Assembly (NCBI RefSeq): GCF_000374445.1
Contig: NZ_KB894442.1
Location: forward strand, 1-63,066
DNA: 63,066 bases
Source: Actinokineospora enzanensis DSM 44649
GTDB taxonomy: Bacteria > Actinomycetota > Actinomycetes > Mycobacteriales > Pseudonocardiaceae
Direction: 5' to 3'
Part shown: in pieces, positions 47,340-56,736 of the stretch
How the letters are laid out: each line of letters starts with the position of its first letter
Position numbering within the stretch: the first letter of the stretch is position 1
Translations under genes and position numbers: made by a program
The notes under the pieces: model-generated
Told to the model about the DNA's origin: nothing
The model's database searches: none
The model's input: only the letters and a program-made list of their open reading frames with translations

Positions 47340-48136
47340 GAGTACGACCTCCGCTGGTCCGGCGGAGGGATCTCCGCGCCCTTGTACTCCACCGGGATGC
47401 CGCCGAGCGGGTAGTCCTTGCGCTGCGGGTGGCCGTCCCAGTCGTCCGGCATGAGGATGCGGGTCAGCGCGGGGTGTCCGTCGTAGACGATGCCGAACAT
47501 GTCCCACGTCTCGCGCTCGTGCCAGTCCGCGGTCGGGTAGACCTCGACCACCGAGGGCACGTGCGGGTCGTCGACGTCGACGGCCACCTCCAGCCGGATC
47601 CGGCGGCGGTAGGTCATCGAGGTCAGGTGGTAGACCGAGTGCAGCCGCTGGGCGATGTCCACCCCGTAGTCCACACCGGACACCGAGCTGCACAGCTCGA
47701 ACCGGAGCGCGGGCTCGTCGCGCAGCAACCTGCACAGCGCGAGCAGGTGTTCGCGGTGGACGTAGAAGGTGATCTCGCCGCGGTCGACCGTGACCTGCTG
47801 GATCGCGTCGGCGGGGACGCCGTGCGCGGCCATCGCGGTGTTCAGGTCGTCGGCGAACTCGTCGAACCAGCCGCCGTAGGGACGCTCGGCCGGGGCCGGG
47901 CTGTAGCCGGGCAGCACCAGACCGCCGAAGCCGGAGGTGTCGCCGGTGCCCGCGACGTTGAACATGCCCTTGCGGGTCCGTCCGGCCTGGACCGGCTCGA
48001 CCGGGACGGGCGTGCGGTGCGCGGCGTCGGTGCCGGGCTGCTGCAGGCCATCGGCGGGCTGCTGGGCGCTGGAGTGCGCGGCGCCGGTTTCCTTGCCCGC
48101 GTTCGCTTCCGGCGTGGTGGGAGTCTCGTCAGCCAT
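47336..48136 (-). CDS. nuoC: NADH-quinone oxidoreductase subunit C (30-kDa)
   Basis: The 266-aa subunit contains the 30-kDa domain ('[13 protein letters not shown]', '[19 protein letters not shown]', '[43 protein letters not shown]' in parts). The first 75 residues are a disordered actinobacterial extension. ATG 48136. Confidence 0.96.
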   Translation of the reverse strand: MADETPTTPEANAGKETGAAHSSAQQPADGLQQPGTDAAHRTPVPVEPVQAGRTRKGMFNVAGTGDTSGFGGLVLPGYSPAPAERPYGGWFDEFADDLNTAMAAHGVPADAIQQVTVDRGEITFYVHREHLLALCRLLRDEPALRFELCSSVSGVDYGVDIAQRLHSVYHLTSMTYRRRIRLEVAVDVDDPHVPSVVEVYPTADWHERETWDMFGIVYDGHPALTRILMPDDWDGHPQRKDYPLGGIPVEYKGAEIPPPDQRRSYS

Positions 48137-48140
48137 TAGT

Positions 48141-48692
48141 TCACTTCTTCTTCGCGAACTTCACGGAGGAGGGGATCAGCTCCGTGCGGGCGCCGGAGGC
48201 CGCGCGGATGGCGGCCCTGGTGGCGTTGATCGGCTCGTCGCCGATCTTGGCGTGCAGCTTGAGGATCGCGTCCAGCAGCATCTCCGGCCGCGGCGGGCAG
48301 CCGGGCAGGTACATGTCCACCGGGACGACGTGGTCGACGCCCTGGACCACCGCGTAGTTGTTGAACATGCCGCCGGAGGAGGCGCACACGCCCATCGCCA
48401 GCACCCAGCGCGGCTCGGCCATCTGGTCGTAGATCTGGCGCAGCACCGGGGCCATCTTGTTGGTCACCCGGCCCGCCACGATCATCAGGTCGGCCTGCCT
48501 CGGCGAGGCGCGGAAGGCCTCCATGCCGAAGCGGGCGATGTCGTAGCGCGGGCCGCCGGTGGTCATCATCTCGATGGCGCAGCAGGCCAGGCCGAAGGTC
48601 GCGGGCCACAGCGAGTTCTTGCGCCCCCAGTTGACCAGCTTCTCCAGGCTGGCCAGCAGGACGCCGTTCGGCAGCTTCTCTTCCAGTCCCAT
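48141..48692 (-). CDS. nuoB: NADH-quinone oxidoreductase subunit B ([4Fe-4S] N2)
   Basis: The 183-aa subunit carries cluster N2 ligands in '[11 protein letters not shown]', 'MGVCASSGG' and '[10 protein letters not shown]'. ATG 48692 ([10 protein letters not shown]) is the family start; the longer frame upstream is not coding. N2 reduces menaquinone. Confidence 0.97.
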   Translation of the reverse strand: MGLEEKLPNGVLLASLEKLVNWGRKNSLWPATFGLACCAIEMMTTGGPRYDIARFGMEAFRASPRQADLMIVAGRVTNKMAPVLRQIYDQMAEPRWVLAMGVCASSGGMFNNYAVVQGVDHVVPVDMYLPGCPPRPEMLLDAILKLHAKIGDEPINATRAAIRAASGARTELIPSSVKFAKKK

Positions 48693-48706
48693 TGCCGGTC
48701 CCCCTC

Positions 48707-49147
48707 TCAGTTCCAGTCGAGCCCGCCGCGCCGCCACACATACGCGTAGGCGAAGCCGACCGTGGCGATGAACAAGAAGATCTCGAACAGGCCGAACATC
48801 CCCAGCACGTCGGCCGACACCGCGAACGGGTAGAGGAACACCATCTCGATGTCGAAGAGGATGAACAGCATGGCCGTCAGGTAGTACGCGACCGGGACGC
48901 GGCCGCCGCCGATCACCGGCTGCGGGGAGGGTTCGATGCCGCACTCGTAGGCGGACACCTTGGCCCGGTTGTAGCGGCTCGGCCCGACCAGCGGCCCGAG
49001 CAGGGCGCTGAACACCGCGAACGCCCCGGCCAGCGCGAACATGACCACCAGGGGCAGGTAGACGCCCAGGTCGGTGGTGACGTCCGGGGGCTGGGCCAGG
49101 AACGATCGGGCTAGCGACTCCGTGACCGCTGAACTGAGCGTTGACAC
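48707..49147 (-). CDS. nuoA: NADH-quinone oxidoreductase subunit A
   Basis: The 146-aa three-helix subunit has '[15 protein letters not shown]' and '[24 protein letters not shown]' (split). GTG 49147 starts a slightly extended N-terminus. It is the first gene of nuoA-N, preceded by paired CRP-type sites. Confidence 0.95.
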   Translation of the reverse strand: MSTLSSAVTESLARSFLAQPPDVTTDLGVYLPLVVMFALAGAFAVFSALLGPLVGPSRYNRAKVSAYECGIEPSPQPVIGGGRVPVAYYLTAMLFILFDIEMVFLYPFAVSADVLGMFGLFEIFLFIATVGFAYAYVWRRGGLDWN

Positions 49148-49591
49148 CCTCGTCGTCCTTTCCCGCGTCCTCCGCCCGGAACCCTATGGGCCGTGGGTCA
49201 CACCACTGTTTGTTAGGCGGCCCTAACTGAGCGTTCCCGGCGTTTGTGAAAACATTCACAAGCTCGGCCTTGAGTTGTGAACGGCTTCACAAGCATCGGG
49301 CCCAGTGTAGGACCTTGCTCACAGCCCGAAACGCGACCCCCTCGGCAACTCTCCGTGAACAGCCGGTGATCGCCAGGAGTGCTCTGACCAGCGCGAACAG
49401 ACCGCTTGCATGAGCTACCAGACCAATTCCGGCAACCCTGCCGAAACCTGGGAATGATTTTCGCCCGGACCTGCCGCAATCGCGACCCAAGGGCGCGACG
49501 ACATCCCACTTACAGGTGAGAACACGACATCGACGGAGCGGACGGTCGCTCCCTCGTCCGTCGAGATTTCACCCGCCCGTGGACGACTCGC
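49148..49591. other. nuo promoter region and intergenic stretch
   Basis: The 440-bp gap between nuoA and the upstream gene end contains the two CRP-type palindromes (49244-49292) and no supported gene. The nuo promoter is expected near 49200-49330. Confidence 0.6.
49244..49292. promoter_or_regulatory. Tandem CRP-type operators upstream of nuoA
   Basis: TTGTGAA-AACA-TTCACAA (49244-49261) and TTGTGAA-CGGC-TTCACAA (49275-49292) are perfect 7-bp-arm palindromes. Both contain the CRP/GlxR consensus TGTGA-N6-TCACA. Their centres are 31 bp apart (about three DNA turns), about 105-135 bp upstream of the nuoA start. This strongly suggests control by a cAMP-receptor-type regulator. Confidence 0.8.
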
Positions 49592-50872
49592 TCAGACGCT
49601 GGGCGTGACCCGGGTGGCGGCGGTGATCACCCGGTCGAACGCGTCGCCGTCCTTCGGGTCGTACAGCCCGGCCAGCAGCTTGAGGACCAGCTTCATCAGC
49701 GTCTTGCGCGGCAGCCCGTACTTGGTCGCCAGCCCCATCACGGTCGGGTTGCCGATCAGCCGGGAGAAGATGTTGCCCAGCCGGTAGTAGCTGCCCAGCG
49801 CCTGTTTGAGCGCCACCGGGTAGCCTTCCAGCGCTCGCTCCCTGGCCGGTCCCTCGGCCCGCGCCAGCGCCTGCACCACGCACTCGGCGGCCAGCCGGGC
49901 CGACTCCATGGCGTAGCCGATGCCCTCGCCGTTGAACGGGTTGACCATCCCGCCCGCGTCGCCGACCAGCAGCAGGCCCGCGCGGTAGTGCGGGGTGCGG
50001 TTGAAGCCCATCGGCAGCGCCGCGCCGCCGACCTTGCCGATCGCGTTGTGCTCGCGGAAGCCCCACTCCTCCGGGGTGCCGTCCAGCCAGGCCCGCATGA
50101 GCTGCCGGTAGTCGGTGCTGCCGAAGGCCGCCGAGGTGGACAGGATGCCCAGGCCCGCGTTGACCGTGCCGTCGCCCATGCCGAACAGCCAGCCGTAGCC
50201 GGGCAGCAGCACCGGGTTGTCCGGGTCGGTGCGGTCCCACAGCTCCAGGTGCGACTCCAGGTAGTCGTCCTTGCTGCGCGGGCTGGCGTAGTAGCGGCGG
50301 ACCGCGACGCCCATCGGCCTGCTGTCGATCTTCTCCAGGCCGACCGAGAGGGCCAGCCGGGCGGACACGCCGTCGCAGGCCAGCACCAGCGGCGCCCGGT
50401 AGGTGACCGGCACCTTCTCCGGGCCCGCCTTGGCCGTCACGCCGACGACCCGGCCGTTCTCCACGATCGCGGCACCGACGGTGGTGCGCTCCAGCAGCCG
50501 GGCCCCGGCGCGCTGGGCGGTGCGGGCCAGCATCTCGTCGAAGTCCTGGCGCGGCCGCACCACCCCGTACGGCGGGAAGGTGGCCAGGTCGGGCCAGTCG
50601 AGCTCCAGGGTGATCCCGCCGCCGACCACGCGCAGGCCGCGGTTGTGCAGCCAGCCCGCCTCCTCGCGGGTGTCCACGCCCAGGTCGATGAGCTGCTTGA
50701 CGCCGCGCGGGGTGAGCCCGTCGCCGCAGACCTTCTCCCTGGGGAAGGTGCTCTTCTCCAGCAGCAGCACGTCCAGCCCGGCGCGGGCCAGGTAGGTCGC
50801 GGCGGTGGACCCGGCCGGGCCCGCCCCCACCACGATGACCTCAGCGTCTTCCCCGGCCTTGCGCCTGCTCAT
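49592..50872 (-). CDS. menJ: Geranylgeranyl reductase-family flavoprotein, menaquinone reductase (MenJ-like)
   Basis: The 426-aa FAD enzyme has 'VIVVGAGPAGSTAATYLARA' (dinucleotide fold, 11-30), 'FPREKVCGDGLTPRGV', 'ALVLACDGVSARLA'-type middle motif and 'LLLVGDAGGMVNPFNGEGIGYAMES'. In M. tuberculosis the homologue Rv0561c (MenJ) saturates one isoprene of menaquinone. ATG 50872 is preceded by AAGGAG, and a CRP-type site overlaps that region. Downstream lies the nuo operon, whose product uses menaquinone. Confidence 0.9.
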   Translation of the reverse strand: MSRRKAGEDAEVIVVGAGPAGSTAATYLARAGLDVLLLEKSTFPREKVCGDGLTPRGVKQLIDLGVDTREEAGWLHNRGLRVVGGGITLELDWPDLATFPPYGVVRPRQDFDEMLARTAQRAGARLLERTTVGAAIVENGRVVGVTAKAGPEKVPVTYRAPLVLACDGVSARLALSVGLEKIDSRPMGVAVRRYYASPRSKDDYLESHLELWDRTDPDNPVLLPGYGWLFGMGDGTVNAGLGILSTSAAFGSTDYRQLMRAWLDGTPEEWGFREHNAIGKVGGAALPMGFNRTPHYRAGLLLVGDAGGMVNPFNGEGIGYAMESARLAAECVVQALARAEGPARERALEGYPVALKQALGSYYRLGNIFSRLIGNPTVMGLATKYGLPRKTLMKLVLKLLAGLYDPKDGDAFDRVITAATRVTPSV

Positions 50873-50881
50873 CGCGCTCCT

Positions 50882-50897
50882 TGTGAAAGCCTTCACG
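50882..50897. promoter_or_regulatory. CRP-type site overlapping the menJ leader
   Basis: TGTGA-AAGCCT-TCACG differs by one base from TGTGA-N6-TCACA and begins 10 bp before the menJ start. A further TGTGA half-site is at 50905-50909. It matches the operators before nuoA, so both may answer to one regulator; the position so close to the start suggests repression or a leaderless-type promoter. Confidence 0.6.
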
Positions 50898-50995
50898 TTC
50901 CTGGTGTGAAGTCTAGTGGCAGCTGAAACGTCCGAACTGTGATCAGCGATCCACCTCCGAACACGGACACGGTTGCCCGTTGGAGGGCGAGACAG

Positions 50996-51727
50996 ATGAG
51001 CGAGCCCGACCCCGACCTGACCACGACGTCGCCACTGGGCATCGTGGGGCTCCCGCTCCCGCCGGAGGTGCCACTGGCCCGACCCGCGCGGGCGGCCCGG
51101 TTCATCGCCTCCGCCCTGATCCTGCTGACCACGGCCGTCGCCGGGCTCGCGGCCTGGCAGTCGTGGCGGACCTACTGGCTGGTCCGGGACGTGTACTCGG
51201 CGGTGCCGACGGTCACCCAGGACCAGCTCGACACCGCGACCCAGCGCGGCGACTGGCTCTCCTACGGCTGGCTGGGCGGCGTGGCGTTGTCCGGGATCGC
51301 GTTCCTGTTCTGGCTCTGGCGTGCCCGGATCAACTCCGCCCGCATCTGCGACGCGCCGCAGCGGCTGCGCATCCGCTGGTCGGTGCTGTCGTGGTTCATC
51401 CCCCTGGGCAACCTCTGGCTCCCCCAGATGGTCGTCGGCGACGTGTGGCGCGCCAGCCACCCGGACACCCCCGCCCGCGGCGGCGACCTGCGCGACGTGC
51501 GGGCCAGCAAGCTGATCGCGGTGTGGTGGGTACTGTTCCTGGCCATGCACGCGGTCGACCTGTTCGCGGTGAACCTGCTGGCGAAGGACGACACGGAGAA
51601 GACGTTCGAGTCGGTGTTCTTCGCCAACGCCCTCAGCGCGGGCCTGGCCGGACTGTGCGCACTGGCGGCGCTGACGGTGATGTGGCGGATCGACCGGTGG
51701 CAGGCGGGCCGCGAGCTGATCCGCTAG
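50996..51727 (+). CDS. DUF4328-domain membrane protein
   Basis: The 243-aa protein has five hydrophobic segments (about 35-57, 93-112, 138-160, 175-195 and 205-228). The DUF4328 pattern '[13 protein letters not shown]', '[27 protein letters not shown]' is clear. The function is unknown. ATG 50996 is preferred because GGAGGG lies 9 bases upstream; GTG 50939 is an in-frame alternative. It is convergent with menG, with stop codons overlapping (CTAG, 51724-51727). Confidence 0.8.
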   Translation: MSEPDPDLTTTSPLGIVGLPLPPEVPLARPARAARFIASALILLTTAVAGLAAWQSWRTYWLVRDVYSAVPTVTQDQLDTATQRGDWLSYGWLGGVALSGIAFLFWLWRARINSARICDAPQRLRIRWSVLSWFIPLGNLWLPQMVVGDVWRASHPDTPARGGDLRDVRASKLIAVWWVLFLAMHAVDLFAVNLLAKDDTEKTFESVFFANALSAGLAGLCALAALTVMWRIDRWQAGRELIR

Positions 51728-52416
51728 TCCGGGTTGGTCGCCCGGTGCAGGGCGACCACGCCGAAGGTCAGGTTCAGCCACTCGACGTCGCCCCAGCCGG
51801 CCTCGGCGATCAGCTCCGCCACCCTGCGCTGATCATGCCAGTCCCGCATCGACTCGGCCAGGTAGGCGTAGGCCTCCCGGTTGGACGAGAACGGCCGGGT
51901 CACGATCGGCAGGGCGCGCAGCACGGTGTTCCGGTAGAGCCACCGCAACGGCCGCAACGGCGGCTGGGACACCTCGCAGATGACCAGCCGCCCACCCGGC
52001 TTGACGACCCGACGCATCTCGGCGAGCGCGGCCACGGTGTCATTCATGTTCCGCAACCCGAACGACACGGTCACCGCGTCGAACGCACCACTCGCGAACG
52101 GCAGGTGGAACGCGTCGGCCGCGACCCTCGGCACACCCCGGTCCGAGCCGCCGCGCAACATCTCCAGGGAGAAGTCGGCGGCCACACACCAGGCCCCGGA
52201 CCGCGCGTACTCCACCGTGGACACGGCGGTGCCTGCCGCGAGGTCGAGGACCCGCTCACCGGGAGACGCGTCCAACACCTGACGGGTCGTCTCCCGCCAG
52301 CGACGGTCGAAGCCGAGGGTCATGACCGAGTTCGTACGGTCGTAGCCCCGGGCAACCCCATCGAACATCTCCGCGATGTCACGCGGGTCCTTGTCCAAGC
52401 CGGCTCGGGCCATCAT
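51724..52416 (-). CDS. menG: Demethylmenaquinone methyltransferase
   Basis: The 230-aa SAM-dependent enzyme methylates demethylmenaquinone, the last core step of menaquinone synthesis. UbiE/MenG signatures are '[20 protein letters not shown]', '[16 protein letters not shown]', '[15 protein letters not shown]' and '[18 protein letters not shown]'. ATG 52416 or 52413 begins the protein. Neighbouring mgtA-like and menJ homologues match the M. tuberculosis Rv0557-Rv0561c order. Confidence 0.95.
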   Translation of the reverse strand: MMARAGLDKDPRDIAEMFDGVARGYDRTNSVMTLGFDRRWRETTRQVLDASPGERVLDLAAGTAVSTVEYARSGAWCVAADFSLEMLRGGSDRGVPRVAADAFHLPFASGAFDAVTVSFGLRNMNDTVAALAEMRRVVKPGGRLVICEVSQPPLRPLRWLYRNTVLRALPIVTRPFSSNREAYAYLAESMRDWHDQRRVAELIAEAGWGDVEWLNLTFGVVALHRATNPD

Positions 52417-52502
52417 GTGCGCAGCGTACGAGGGTGTCCCCCGCGCTGGAACTCCGGCCGCGCATCGGCGTGTCAGGTGCGGGGTCCTGAGCGCCGGGAG
52501 GT

Positions 52503-53612
52503 TCAGGAGAGGCTCAACGCGGTCAGCATTCCGCGCACCGAGCTGGGCCAGTCGAACTCCTCGGCACGAGCACGGGCGGCAGCCCGCCGATCCGGCTCGG
52601 GCACCGACAACAACCCCTCCACCGCCCCGGCAAACGCAGGCGCGGCATCCGCCACGGCCTGTCCGCAATCCGGCCGCACGATCTCCGGCAAAGCCGACGA
52701 AGCCGAAACCACCACCGGCGTTCCGGAAGCCAATGCCTCCAGCGCCGCCAACCCGAACGTCTCATGCGGCCCAGGCGCCAACGAAACATCCGCAGTGGCA
52801 AGCAAACGTGCCACATCCGCCCGATCGGACACGAACCCCAGAAACGTCACCGGCAGCCCCACCGCCCTGCGGCGCAACGCCGACATCCGAGGGCCATCCC
52901 CCGCCACCACCAGCCGTACCCGATTCCCCATGGCACGCAGCTCGGCAAGCGCATCGATGCTGCGTTCCACGTGTTTCTCCGGCGATAATCGCCCACAATG
53001 CACCAGAAGCGCGTCAGCCCCCTGCGCCAATTCGGCACGCAAGGCACCGTCATGCCTGGTCGGCGCGAAAGTGGTCAGGTCGACCCCTAACGGAACCCTG
53101 GTCACGTTGGTAGCACCGATCCGGTCGAACTCGGCGCGGGCGAACGCCGTCGTGCACACAACCGTGTCGTAGTTGGCCGCCATCCGCTGGTTCGCCACGT
53201 CCGCGACCCGGCGGGCCAGCGGTCCCGGCATCAGGAACTGCTCCAGCAACCGATCCAGTCGTTCATGCGAGATCACCACGCTCGGCACGCCCCGCTCGGC
53301 CGCCCACCGGCCCATGCCGCGCAGGGTGAGCCGGTCGGACACCTCCAGCCGGTCCGGTCTCAGCCGGGAGAGCAGTGCGCCTACGCGAACCGGGTCGACC
53401 GCGCGGTAGCCGGCGGTACCGGGAATGCGCGGGGCGGGCAGGGTGATCCGTCGAACTCCGGTGGGTAGGTGCTCGTCACCCACTCGGCCACCGGGCACCA
53501 CCAGTGTGACCTCATGTCCGGACGCCGCGTAGCCTGCGCCGAGGTGGTGCAGCGCGGTGCGCAGACCACCGGATCGTGGGCCGTAGAAGTTGGCCAGTTG
53601 CACAATCCGCAT
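52503..53612 (-). CDS. GT4-family glycosyltransferase
   Basis: The 369-aa GT-B enzyme has the N-terminal glycine-rich loop '[17 protein letters not shown]', acceptor-domain '[15 protein letters not shown]', and donor-site motifs '[19 protein letters not shown]', 'VVAGDGP' and '[23 protein letters not shown]' (E-x7-E, in parts). It likely transfers a hexose from GDP- or UDP-sugar to a lipid or other acceptor. It lies 73 bp after the next glycosyltransferase on the same strand, forming a pair before menG. Confidence 0.88.
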   Translation of the reverse strand: MRIVQLANFYGPRSGGLRTALHHLGAGYAASGHEVTLVVPGGRVGDEHLPTGVRRITLPAPRIPGTAGYRAVDPVRVGALLSRLRPDRLEVSDRLTLRGMGRWAAERGVPSVVISHERLDRLLEQFLMPGPLARRVADVANQRMAANYDTVVCTTAFARAEFDRIGATNVTRVPLGVDLTTFAPTRHDGALRAELAQGADALLVHCGRLSPEKHVERSIDALAELRAMGNRVRLVVAGDGPRMSALRRRAVGLPVTFLGFVSDRADVARLLATADVSLAPGPHETFGLAALEALASGTPVVVSASSALPEIVRPDCGQAVADAAPAFAGAVEGLLSVPEPDRRAAARARAEEFDWPSSVRGMLTALSLS

Positions 53613-53685
53613 CGCTCAGGCCACCTTCACCAAGTCTACGCGACCGACTCATCCACCATGCACCACACACACGACACGGCGCGGG

Positions 53686-54801
53686 TCACGCCGCCTTGGA
53701 CCGCCGGTCCAGTGCCACCGCGTCGTAGTGGCCAAGTAGTTCCTCGCACGCCGCGCTCCAGGTACGGCCGAGGACATCCGTACGGCCCGCCGCCCCCATG
53801 CGGCGGCGCAGCAGTGCGTCGGTGAGTCGTTCGACCGCCGGTACCAGCTGGTTCGGGAAGTCGTCCGGGTCCAGCAGGAAGCCGGTGCGGCCGTGGTCGA
53901 CCAGGTCGCGCGGACCACCCGCGTTCGGCGCGATCACCGGTACCCCGGACGCCATGGCCTCCTGCACGGCCTGGCAGAAGGTCTCGTGCGGGCCGGTGTG
54001 CACGAACACGTCGAGACTGGCGTAGGCGGCGGCAAGGTCGGCTCCGTCACGGAAGCCGAGGAACGCGGCGTTCGGCATCCGCTCGCGCAGCGACCGCACG
54101 TCCGGCCCGTCACCGACCACCACCACCCGCACCCCGGGCAGCTGGTCGAGCACGGCCAGGTGCTCCACCCGCTTCTCCGGCGCGAGCCTGCCGACATAGC
54201 CGACGAGCAGTTCGCCGTCCGGTGCCAGCCGGGCCCGCAACTCACGGTCGACGTGTTCGGGTGCGAACCGGCGGATGTCCACGCCCCGGCCCCAGCGGTG
54301 GACACGCGGGATCCCGCGTCCGGTCAGGTCGCGCACCGCGGCCGACGACGGCGCCAGCGTCCGGTCGGCGTTGGAGTGCAGCCTGCGGATCCACCGCCAC
54401 GCGGCCCGCGCGCCCCGGCTCAGCCCGTAGGAGGCGGCGAACCCGGCCACGTCGGTCTGGTAGACCGCGACCGTGGGCACGCCCAGCCGCCGCGCCGCCC
54501 ACAGCCCGCCCGCGCCGAGCACGAAGGGTGAGGCCAGGTGCACCACGTCGGGGCCGAAGTCCGCCAGGTCGGCGAGCATCTTGCGGTTCGGCAGCCCGAT
54601 CGGCAGGGAGGTGATCACCGGCAGGTCGACCGCGCGCACCCGGACGACGTCCGCGCCGAGATAACGGTCGGGCCCGGCACCGGGAGCCACCACCATCGCC
54701 CGGTGCCCGCGCTGGTGGAGATGTTCGAGCACCCGCAGGACGGAGTTGGTGACGCCATTCACCTGCGGCAGAAAGCTCTCGGTGACGATCGCGACGCGCA
54801 C
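53686..54801 (-). CDS. GT4-family alpha-mannosyltransferase (MgtA/PimB-like)
   Basis: The 371-aa GT-B enzyme has '[23 protein letters not shown]' (start region, split), '[20 protein letters not shown]', '[16 protein letters not shown]', '[19 protein letters not shown]', '[11 protein letters not shown]' and '[19 protein letters not shown]'. It resembles M. tuberculosis MgtA (Rv0557), a GDP-mannose-dependent mannosyltransferase acting on a glucuronosyl diacylglycerol lipid. The location next to menG supports orthology. GTG 54801 is favoured; ATG 54831 is possible. Confidence 0.88.
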   Translation of the reverse strand: MRVAIVTESFLPQVNGVTNSVLRVLEHLHQRGHRAMVVAPGAGPDRYLGADVVRVRAVDLPVITSLPIGLPNRKMLADLADFGPDVVHLASPFVLGAGGLWAARRLGVPTVAVYQTDVAGFAASYGLSRGARAAWRWIRRLHSNADRTLAPSSAAVRDLTGRGIPRVHRWGRGVDIRRFAPEHVDRELRARLAPDGELLVGYVGRLAPEKRVEHLAVLDQLPGVRVVVVGDGPDVRSLRERMPNAAFLGFRDGADLAAAYASLDVFVHTGPHETFCQAVQEAMASGVPVIAPNAGGPRDLVDHGRTGFLLDPDDFPNQLVPAVERLTDALLRRRMGAAGRTDVLGRTWSAACEELLGHYDAVALDRRSKAA

Positions 54802-54977
54802 CCCTGGACCGTGGCACCCCACCCCTCCCACCCGGGGGTCGGCCGCGTGACAGTGCGGCGAACGACACCGGAACAGCAGGTGGGTACCGCCGGAATGACC
54901 AACTTTGGCCTGCCGGGCCCCGATCCGTCATCTACCGGACGCACACCGGCCACAACCGGTCGTCACTCTAGGTTGGC

Positions 54978-55808
54978 ATGACGCTCTTGTCCTCCCGCTC
55001 GCGCCGACCAGTGGAGCCGGGACTGCTCTCCCGAGCCCTGGAGATCGCCGGGCGCCTGGCCAACGACGCCACGGACGTGATCATCGCGACCGCGGGCCGC
55101 GGGGCCAGGCCGGAGGTCTTGGACTCCCCGTTCGACTGGGTCACCGACACCGACCGCACGCTGGAGCGGCACACCCGGCGGGTGCTGACCGCCGAGTTCC
55201 CCGGCATCCCGGTGGTCGGCGAGGAGTTCGGCGCCGACGTCGGCTCGGACGACTCGGAGTACCGGTGGGTGGTGGACCCGGTCGACGGCACCGCGAACTA
55301 CGTGGCCGGGGTGCCGTGGTGCGCCTACAGCCTGGCGCTGGTGGACGCGGAGGGCCCGGTGGTCGGCGTGGTCGCCGACCCGTATCGCAGCCAGATCTAC
55401 GCGGCCGCGCGCGGTCGGGGCGCGCGGGCGAACGGGGTGCGGGTGTCGTTGATCGACCGGACGGACACGGCGGGCACGATCGTGTGCACGGAGTTGGCGC
55501 GCAACGGTCCCTGGCCGGGCATGGGCGGGTTCATCGAACGCGCGGCCGCGGCGCACGCCGGTGTGCGGGTGCTGGGCTCGGCCGCGTTGTCGGTCGCCCA
55601 GGTGGCCCTCGGTCACGCGTCGGCCGCCGTCCTGCACAGCTACCACGAGTGGGATGTGGCGGGCGCGGTCGCGTTGGCCCTGGAATCGGGGGCCGTCGTG
55701 CTGGACAGACGTGGCGAGGACGCGCCGCTGCCGGTCGACGGGCTGTTGGTGGCCGCGCCGGGGGTGGCCGAGACGGTGCTCTCCTGGTGGCAGGAAACGG
55801 CCGCCTGA
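54978..55808 (+). CDS. Inositol monophosphatase-family phosphatase
   Basis: The 276-aa protein has the lithium-sensitive phosphatase metal motifs: 'PVVGEEFGADVG' (Glu), 'WVVDPVDGTANYVAGVPW' (D-x-D-G-T) and 'YHEWDVAGAVALALESGAVV' (WD). Substrates may be inositol phosphate or similar sugar phosphates. It is divergent from the MgtA-like gene, fitting a role in inositol or mannolipid metabolism, but the substrate is not determined. ATG 54978. Confidence 0.9.
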   Translation: MTLLSSRSRRPVEPGLLSRALEIAGRLANDATDVIIATAGRGARPEVLDSPFDWVTDTDRTLERHTRRVLTAEFPGIPVVGEEFGADVGSDDSEYRWVVDPVDGTANYVAGVPWCAYSLALVDAEGPVVGVVADPYRSQIYAAARGRGARANGVRVSLIDRTDTAGTIVCTELARNGPWPGMGGFIERAAAAHAGVRVLGSAALSVAQVALGHASAAVLHSYHEWDVAGAVALALESGAVVLDRRGEDAPLPVDGLLVAAPGVAETVLSWWQETAA

Positions 55809-55928
55809 CCCGGCGCGGCCGGGCGGTCGCCCACGTCCATCGGACCGGTGGCGGCGCCGCGTAATCGAGTGAAGCTCTCACGTTCACACATTGACAAGCG
55901 CTTTCGTGGGGCGGTTGGCTGCCCTGTC

Positions 55929-56687
55929 ATGAAGAGTGTGCACTCGTCCGATGGGACGAAGATCGCGTACGAGGCCGTGGGCTCGGGGAGCCCGGTCGTG
56001 CTCGTCGGCGGGGCGTTCAACAACCGTTCCTCCACTGCGGGGCTGGGCGCGCTCCTGGCCGACGCGGGCCTGACCGCGGTGTCCTACGACCGGCGCGGCC
56101 GCGGCGACAGCACCGACACGCCGCCCTACGCGGTGGAACGCGAGCTCGAAGACCTGGCCGCGGTGCTCGGCGACGTCGGCGCCACCGCCGTCTACGGCAT
56201 GTCCTCGGGCGGCATCCTCGCCCTGCTCGCGGTCCAGCACGGTCTGCCGGTCACCCGGGTCGCCGTCTACGAGCCCCCGTACAACTCGGACAAGTCCGAG
56301 GACTTCGCCGACGAGCAGGACGCTCGGGTCCGCGCGGGCAACCGGGACGAGGCGGTCGAGGTGTTCCTGGCCTCGACGGGCATGTCCAGCGAGGCGATCG
56401 CGGGCATGCGGCAGGGTCCGGCCTGGGGGTACCTGGTGTCGTTGGCGCACACGCTGTCCTACGACGCCCGGATCGTCGCCCGCGCCTCGGTGAAGGACCT
56501 CCCGCAGGTGGGCACGGAGGCGCTGGTGGTCGACGGCGACGCGAGCCCGCCGTTCCTGCGCGCTGCCGCGAAGGCCGTGGCCGCGGCGCTGCCCAACGCG
56601 ACGGCGGTCAGCCTGGCGGAGCAGACCCACAACGTGGACATCGCGGTGCTGGCGCCGGTGTTGGCGGAGTTCCTCGCCCGGCCCTGA
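55929..56687 (+). CDS. Alpha/beta hydrolase
   Basis: The 252-aa protein starts at ATG 55929 (MKSVHSSDGTKIAYEAVGSG). It has oxyanion 'VLVGGAFNN', nucleophile elbow 'VYGMSSGGILAL' (Ser about 94), the likely acid in 'VVDGDASP' and His in 'EQTHNVD'. This is the compact actinobacterial type without an obvious lid. Substrate unknown. It ends convergently with ptsI across a hairpin. Confidence 0.88.
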   Translation: MKSVHSSDGTKIAYEAVGSGSPVVLVGGAFNNRSSTAGLGALLADAGLTAVSYDRRGRGDSTDTPPYAVERELEDLAAVLGDVGATAVYGMSSGGILALLAVQHGLPVTRVAVYEPPYNSDKSEDFADEQDARVRAGNRDEAVEVFLASTGMSSEAIAGMRQGPAWGYLVSLAHTLSYDARIVARASVKDLPQVGTEALVVDGDASPPFLRAAAKAVAAALPNATAVSLAEQTHNVDIAVLAPVLAEFLARP

Positions 56688-56709
56688 TATTCGTCCACTG
56701 TAGACATTG

Positions 56710-56735
56710 CCACCGGCTCGCGGGGAAGCCGGTGG
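56710..56735. terminator. Convergent hairpin terminator
   Basis: CCACCGGCT (56710-56718) pairs with AGCCGGTGG (56727-56735), a 9-bp stem and 8-base loop between the hydrolase stop and the ptsI stop at 56737. It can serve both strands. Confidence 0.65.
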
Positions 56736-56736
56736 T

